Origin: an uncultured Verrucomicrobiales bacterium
Lineage (GTDB): Bacteria > Verrucomicrobiota > Verrucomicrobiae > Limisphaerales > CANJSG01
Length of the DNA stretch: 6,754 nt
Assembly: GCA_946480965.1 (NCBI GenBank)
Contig: CAMLMI010000257.1
Location: 1 to 6,754 of the forward strand
Reading direction: 5' to 3'
Each line of letters begins with the position of its first letter. Within the stretch, counting starts at the first letter, position 1. Below, one piece after another: positions 1 through 6,754 of this stretch. Made by a program: the position numbers and the translations under genes. A model generated the notes under the pieces. The model was not told the origin of the DNA, made no database searches, and saw nothing but the letters and a program-made list of their open reading frames with translations.

Positions 1-12
1 TTCCGGTCCATC

Positions 13-40
13 GGGCAGCTTCCGCCTGCCCTAGCTTTTT
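13..40 (+). terminator. Possible intrinsic terminator at the left edge
   Basis: A perfect 6-bp stem (GGGCAG at 13-18 with CTGCCC at 26-31, 7-nt loop) is followed four bases later by five T (36-40). In plus orientation this is the form of a weak rho-independent terminator, and it could end a plus-strand gene lying left of the window. A second small inverted repeat, TAGC/GCTA, surrounds the T run (32-44). It sits just outside the point where istB homology stops, so it probably belongs to the flanking DNA. It could equally be a dispersed palindromic repeat. No gene is visible in 1-41. Confidence 0.3.
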
Positions 41-41
41 G

Positions 42-677
42 CTAATCACCTAGTTCAAAGGGCAGATTGGTGGTGACGACCAGGCTGGTGCGTTCGTATG
101 CGCGGCTGACCACGTCGAAGAGCAGCTCGGCGCCGGTCTTGGAAAACGGGACGTAGCCGAGTTCGTCGAGGATGATGACGTCCAGCCGTTCGAGCTGTTT
201 GTGCAGGCGCTGGAGGGTGCGGGTCTCGCGTTGTTCGAGCAACTGCGTCACCAGCCCGGTGGTGGTGGTGAAGCGCACGCGTTTGCCCTGGCGGCAGGCG
301 GAGAAGCCGAGGGCGGTGGCCAGATGGGTCTTGCCGGTGCCTGGGTTGCCGACGAGCAGCAGGTTCTCGCGCTTGCCGATGTATTCGCCGCGCCGGAGTT
401 CGCGGACCAGCGGCTCGTTGATCGAGGGCTGGGCGGCGAAGTCGAAGGTCTCGATGGTCTTCAACACGGGGAAGGCCGCCTCCTTGATGCGGCGTTCGGT
501 GGCACGGCGTTCGCGGTCGATCAGCTCGCGTTCGGCCAGCTGCAGCAGGTAGGCCGGATAGTCGCTGCGTTCCTGGCTGCACACCTTGCCGACGCTTTCG
601 TAGTCGCGCAGGAAGGTCGGCAGTTTGAGTTCCTTCAGGTGATGCTCCAGCAGGAGCACGGAGGGGGCCTTGCTCAT
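42..677 (-). pseudogene. istB: IstB-like ATPase (IS21 helper), C-terminally truncated
   Basis: IstB is the AAA+ ATPase that assembles on target DNA and recruits and activates the IstA transposase. From ATG at 677 the frame encodes 211 residues. The N-terminal helical region covers about 1-95. The Walker A motif GNPGTGKT is at 110-117, Walker B VIILDE at 167-172, and the conserved TTNLPF at 202-207. Normal family members have about 245-265 residues and continue after NLPFE into a segment containing a conserved DRL motif. Here homology ends at NLPFE, and the frame closes after four unrelated residues (LGD preceded by the shared E, then TAG). The C-terminal AAA+ lid is therefore missing. The start is fixed by a strong Shine-Dalgarno site at 684-689 and by the ATGA overlap with istA. 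In this frame the reading frame is open upstream to 1361, but that part is only the shadow of istA. Nucleotide-binding motifs are intact; function is unlikely without the C-terminus. Confidence 0.9.
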
Positions 678-2155
678 GCGGCGCCTCCCACCAGTGCGCG
701 ATAGGCGGCCAGATCGGGCGCGGCCACGCGGACGTGGCGCAGATGGGGATGGCCGTCCAGGGAGAACGGCGTGGCCCGCCAGTCCTCGCGCGGATGGAGG
801 AACTGGGCGACGGCGTCGCGGGTGATGGCCCCCACACGGAGCGCCGCTTCCACCGCCGCCCGCAGCGTCGCCAGCGGATGCTTCTCCAGCAGGCGCAGCA
901 CCCGGATATACTCGCGGGTGCCGTCGCCGTCCCGCTCGGCTTCCAGCCGCCGGCGGAGCAGCGCGAAGCACTCCGGCAACGTCCATCCCGCCAGGAGCCG
1001 GGCGTGGTCCAAGGCTCCGGGCTTGGTCTCCAGCAGCGCCAGGTAATGCAGCGGCTCGAAGTGGACCTGCTCGTCGCCCCAGTTCCGCGCATGGCGCGCG
1101 ACTTCTCCGCCATCGGCGCACAGCACGACCTAGTCGCAGCAGCCCTTGGCCACGATGGCATGGTGTGCCCATCGCACCGGCACCGAGTAGTCGTTGCCGT
1201 CCAGACGCACCAGCGAGAGCGAACTGGCCCGCGTCAACACCTTGCGGCAGGCGTCGAACGGTGACGCCGGTAGCGGCAGGAACGCCTGCTGGTCCTCCAC
1301 CAGCAGCTCGGCCTTCGTTCCCGTCTGCCCTCGCAGCCGACGTTCCCGGTCCTCCGGACACAGCTGGCTCAGATGGGCGTTGAGCTGTTCAAAGTCCCGC
1401 ACCTGGGGCACGGGCACGAAGAGGTTCAGCCGCGTGAACTTCACCTGTGCCTCCACCACGCCCTTCTCGTTGCCCCGGGCCACCCGGCAGAAGTGGTGGT
1501 CGAAGAGATAATGGCTCTTGAGCTGGAGAAAACCCTGCGTCAACCGCCGCGTCCGGCCCAGGATCTGGCTCACCGACACCTTCGTGTTGTCATAAGTGAT
1601 CCGCCGGGGCACGCCGCCGAAGAACTCGAACGCCCGCACATGCCCCTCCAAGAACGTCTCCGTGCATTCGCGCTCAACGCCATCACCAACGACGCGTCGC
1701 TGTAGGGCTGCGCCATCACGATGAACACCACCTTGCGCAGCTGCCCGTCCACCTTGGCCAGCGCGTGGCCGAAATCCACCTGCGCCTCCCCGGGCCGGTG
1801 CACCAGCGGCACGAGCACCTCCTGGTTCTGTTGGGCCAGATCCCGCACCGCGTCCTTCACCACCGTGTAGCCGCCGGTGAAACCCTCCTCCCGCAGCCGT
1901 TCCCAGATTCGCTTGGCCGTGTGCCGCTGCTTGCGCGGCAGCGCCCGGTCCTCCTTCAGGATCTGTCCGATCCGCTCCAGAATGGTCCCCCAGCTTGGTC
2001 TTGCGCCGTCGCTGCACCTGCCGGTAGCCCGGCGGCTGGCTTTGCTCCAGCACCTTCTTGAGCGTCTGCCAGTGCATCCCCGTCTCCCGCAGGATCTGCC
2101 GCCGGCTCACCCCCTCCACCAACACCCGTCTCCGAATCTCGGTCCATTGCTCCAT
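674..2155 (-). pseudogene. istA: IstA, IS21-family DDE transposase, frameshifted and nonsense-mutated
   Basis: IstA cuts and joins the transposon ends. The reconstructed protein would be about 493 residues, the normal size for the family. It begins MEQWTEIRRR with a helix-turn-helix (VSRRQILRETG). The DDE catalytic core is spread over two frames: first Asp in QVDFG (about 1774-1776), second Asp in TYDN (about 1589-1591), and Glu in NEKGVVE (about 1451-1453). The C-terminal part carries the typical FEPLHYLALLETKPGALD segment. Three lesions are visible. There is an extra G in the G run complementary to 1987-1991 and a lost base at 1676-1677, where GCGTTGAGCGC stands for an expected GCGTTTGAGCGC (A-F-E-R). 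In addition, a TAG at 1130-1132 lies between KGCCD and VVLCADGG and probably replaces CAG. The two indels cancel, so the frame stays open across them, but about 104 codons are scrambled, including the first catalytic Asp. An alternative ATG lies four codons upstream at 2167. No clear ribosome binding site is seen for either start. The gene ends TGA at 674-676, overlapping the istB ATG. Confidence 0.9.
684..689 (-). promoter_or_regulatory. Ribosome binding site of istB
   Basis: Read on the minus strand, GGGAGG lies 6 nt before the istB ATG (675-677), inside the last codons of istA. It is the only textbook Shine-Dalgarno site seen in the window. It supports the 677 start and coupled translation of istB after istA. 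Confidence 0.75.
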
Positions 2156-2164
2156 ATCGCGATA
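2155..2164. repeat. 10-bp perfect palindrome at the istA start
   Basis: TATCGCGATA reads the same on both strands and lies between the two possible istA start codons (2167 and 2155). It could be an operator-like site, but palindromes of this size also arise by chance. Nothing else in the sequence supports a role. Confidence 0.35.
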
Positions 2165-2168
2165 CATG

Positions 2169-2203
2169 CTTCATGGTTGATGAAGATGCCGCACTTTAGG
2201 ACA
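2169..2203 (-). repeat. Probable IS21 terminal region with internal hairpin
   Basis: Read on the minus strand this starts TGTCCTAAAGTGCGG, then carries CTTCAT, five bases, and ATGAAG (a perfect 6-bp inverted repeat at 2169-2185). IS21 elements carry terminal repeats beginning with TG and transposase-binding repeats just inside, so this is the expected place for the left end upstream of istA. Just outside, at 2209-2222, is another small inverted repeat, GTCAC/GTGAC with a 4-nt loop, which belongs to the target DNA. The boundary is inferred because the opposite terminus is missing. Confidence 0.5.
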
Positions 2204-2395
2204 GCCCCGTCACACCCGTGACCTCGCCTCACTTTTCGTCCGCCGTTTACAGCGGCATGGGCCGAGGAAATGTTGCGGAAGCTCGACGCGGAGGAACGAA
2301 CGCAGAGCCAGTCCTCACGGACATGGCTCCACGAGAAACAAAAATCACTTTGACCGCCATTGCGGCCAAGGTCCAGAAGCTTCTCGACGCCTATC

Positions 2396-2411
2396 TCGAA
2401 GGTTCGAAGGT
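2396..2411 (+). repeat. Exact 8-bp tandem duplication causing a frameshift
   Basis: TCGAAGGT occurs twice in a row. Removing one copy joins DAYLEG directly to LIDQEAF and restores the expected recombinase reading frame. This points to a real slippage-type mutation, since a base-calling error rarely adds eight exact bases. Confidence 0.85.
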
Positions 2412-2681
2412 CTCATCGACCAAGAAGCGTTCACCGAACGCAAAGCCGCCCTCATGGGCGAAAAGAAGGAATTGCAGGAGGAAATCAAGAACCTCGAAGA
2501 CCACAGTCTTCCGTGGCTCGAACCAATGCGGAACTGGATACAAAGGGCCGGAAACACGGGTGAAATCGCCAAAACAGGTTCTTTTCACGAGAAAAAGAGA
2601 CTCGCCTCCTACATCTTCGGCTCGAACCTGACCCTCGTCAGCAAAAAAGCCCGTGGTTCAGCCCTCAAACCGTGGTCGTTC

Positions 2682-2700
2682 ATCCGCGATTTCGCGGGAT
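2682..2700. repeat. Hairpin just downstream of the tRNA gene
   Basis: ATCCGCGA at 2682-2689 pairs with TCGCGGGAT at 2692-2700, leaving one bulged G and a 2-nt loop: an 8-bp stem. It lies 10 bp past the tRNA 3' end on the minus strand, between it and the recombinase remnant. It could help end or process the tRNA transcript, although no T run follows. It could also be part of an old recombination site. The stem is clear; the role is unknown. Confidence 0.45.
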
Positions 2701-2710
2701 TTCCTAGAAG

Positions 2711-5986
<3,276 letters not shown>

Positions 5987-6010
5987 CGCCCATCGCCCTC
6001 TCCCGAAGCT

Positions 6011-6017
6011 CCCCCCC
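6011..6017 (+). promoter_or_regulatory. C run directly before the ThuA start codon
   Basis: Seven C abut the ATG, and a similar run of six C (2892-2897) abuts the ligA ATG. No Shine-Dalgarno is seen in either leader. The shared form suggests a non-SD start context in this genome, but two cases cannot prove it. Confidence 0.3.
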
Positions 6018-6754
6018 ATGTTCCGCCTCCTGCATTCCCTCCTGTTGGCCAGCCTTGCCCTGACCGCTTCCGCCGACGAAGTGAAGCCGCTGCGCGCGTT
6101 GATGGTCACGGGCGGTTGCTGCCACGACTACGCGAACCAGAAGAAGATTCTCAGCGAAGGTCTCAGTGCCCGGGCCAACGTCGCCTGGACCATTGTCCAC
6201 GAGGGCGATTCGCGCACGAACGAGGTCAGCATCTACGCGAATCCCGACTGGGCGAAGGGCTACGACGTGGTGCTGCACAATGAATGCTACGGCTTCGTGA
6301 CCAACGTCGCGTTGGTCGAGCGCATCGCCGCCGCGCACCACGCGGGCGTTCCGGCCGTGATGCTGCACTGCTCCACCCACAGCTACCGGATGGCGGCCAC
6401 GGACGCTTGGCGCGAACTCCTCGGCCAACGCTCCATGAGCCACGAGAGCGGCCGCGACTTCACTGTCACGAACCAAGCTCCCGGCCATCCGATCATGATG
6501 GGCTTCCCCGCCACCTGGCTGGCGCAGAAGGACGAGCTCTACAAGAACGAGAAGCTGTTCCCGAACTTCGTCCCGCTGGCCAACGCCTGGGGCGTGGAGA
6601 CCAAGCAAACCCACGCCGTCATTTGGGTGAACACCTACGGCAAAGCCCGCGTCTTCGGCACCACGCTCGGCCACGGTAACCACGTCATGGCCGATCCCGT
6701 CTTCCTCGACCTCGTCGCCCGCGGCTTGCTCTGGTCCTGCGACAAGCTGGATGA
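6018..6754 (+). CDS. Secreted ThuA-like domain protein, 3' end beyond window
   Basis: The 245 visible residues start with a classic signal peptide, MFRLLHSLLLASLALTASA, with a likely cut after ASA (before DE), so the protein is exported. The mature part is a ThuA-like (trehalose utilization, class I glutamine amidotransferase-like) domain. Its motifs are LMVTGGCCHDY (28-38), VVLHNECYGF (about 84-93), AVMLHCSTHSYR (about 112-123), PGHPIMMGFP (about 153-162), KDELYKNEKL, THAVIWVNTYGKARVFGTTL and GHGNHVMADPVF. Verrucomicrobiota and Planctomycetota carry many such exported ThuA proteins, often linked to carbohydrate breakdown, but the reaction is not established. The frame stays open to the window edge, and the RGLLW segment suggests the domain is nearly complete. 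It starts 31 bp after the BRCT gene with no terminator between, so read-through is possible. Its codon use matches early ligA more than the BRCT gene. No Shine-Dalgarno; seven C precede ATG. Confidence 0.88.
   Translation, partial: MFRLLHSLLLASLALTASADEVKPLRALMVTGGCCHDYANQKKILSEGLSARANVAWTIVHEGDSRTNEVSIYANPDWAKGYDVVLHNECYGFVTNVALVERIAAAHHAGVPAVMLHCSTHSYRMAATDAWRELLGQRSMSHESGRDFTVTNQAPGHPIMMGFPATWLAQKDELYKNEKLFPNFVPLANAWGVETKQTHAVIWVNTYGKARVFGTTLGHGNHVMADPVFLDLVARGLLWSCDKLD

Larger units (their letters stand above)
54..2203 (-). mobile_element. Decayed, one-sided IS21-family insertion sequence
   Basis: The pair istA (transposase) and istB (ATPase helper), on the minus strand with an ATGA overlap, is the hallmark layout of IS21-family elements. 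The upstream end is placed at about 2203 because read on the minus strand the sequence there starts TGTCCTAAAGTGCGG, and family ends usually begin with TG. The downstream end is absent: istB homology stops at about position 54, and no inverted copy of the upstream terminus is visible in 1-53. Frameshifts, a nonsense codon and the istB truncation make the element inactive on its own. Element identity is certain at family level; the exact boundaries are inferred. Confidence 0.85.

Noticed and set aside
678..1361. Upstream extension of the istB frame (228 codons) as a separate or fused gene
   Set aside because: It lies antiparallel-free on the same strand over istA in another frame, is Ala/Gly/Arg/Pro rich, and matches no family; istA homology explains the DNA.
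2218..2631. Single intact 137-codon plus-strand gene
   Set aside because: Only a short middle part (LTAIAAKVQKLLDAYLEG) is recombinase; the flanks are in the wrong frame, so this is a piece of the pseudogene.
2651..2676. Direct repeat CCGTGGT twice, 12 bases apart, as an attachment site
   Set aside because: Seven bases only, lying in the coding remnant; chance is the simplest explanation.

Overview
The window is a GC-rich bacterial chromosome segment, most likely from the PVC group and probably Verrucomicrobiota. This placement rests on two things. One is the variant, extended type of NAD-dependent DNA ligase. The other is a secreted ThuA-like protein, a family abundant in Verrucomicrobiota and Planctomycetota. 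It is an inference from family knowledge; no search was run.

Left part (1-2203, minus strand): the decayed remains of an IS21-family insertion sequence. The transposase gene istA has one base gained in a G run, one base lost about 310 bp later that restores frame, and an in-frame TAG. The helper ATPase gene istB overlaps the istA end by ATGA, has its own good ribosome binding site, and is cut off about 40-50 codons early. The upstream terminus of the element can be guessed at about 2203. The other terminus is missing. A small hairpin followed by a T run lies outside the element at 13-40.

Middle part (2204-2897): the C-terminal stretch of a large serine recombinase, broken by two frameshifts, one of them caused by an exact 8-bp tandem duplication. 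Its last frame runs into the 3' half of a minus-strand tRNA gene with a CAT anticodon, which by its sequence is tRNA-Ile2 (lysidine type). Together these look like the scar of a mobile element at a tRNA gene, later hit by an IS21 element. A short divergent intergenic region follows.

Right part (2898-6754, plus strand): three apparently intact genes. A long NAD-dependent DNA ligase (ligA) overlaps by ATGA a small gene for a two-domain protein, with an N-terminal acidic helical TerB-like region and a C-terminal BRCT domain. The two are probably translated together and may act together in DNA repair. After a 31-bp gap comes a secreted ThuA-like protein that runs off the window. The last third of ligA and the BRCT gene use codons differently from the first two thirds of ligA and from the ThuA gene, so they form a compositional patch from about 4610 to 5986. 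Both ligA and the ThuA gene have a run of six or seven C directly before ATG in place of a Shine-Dalgarno sequence.

I see no CRISPR array, rRNA or toxin-antitoxin pair. The least ordinary part is the ligA/TerB-BRCT pair with its codon-use patch.
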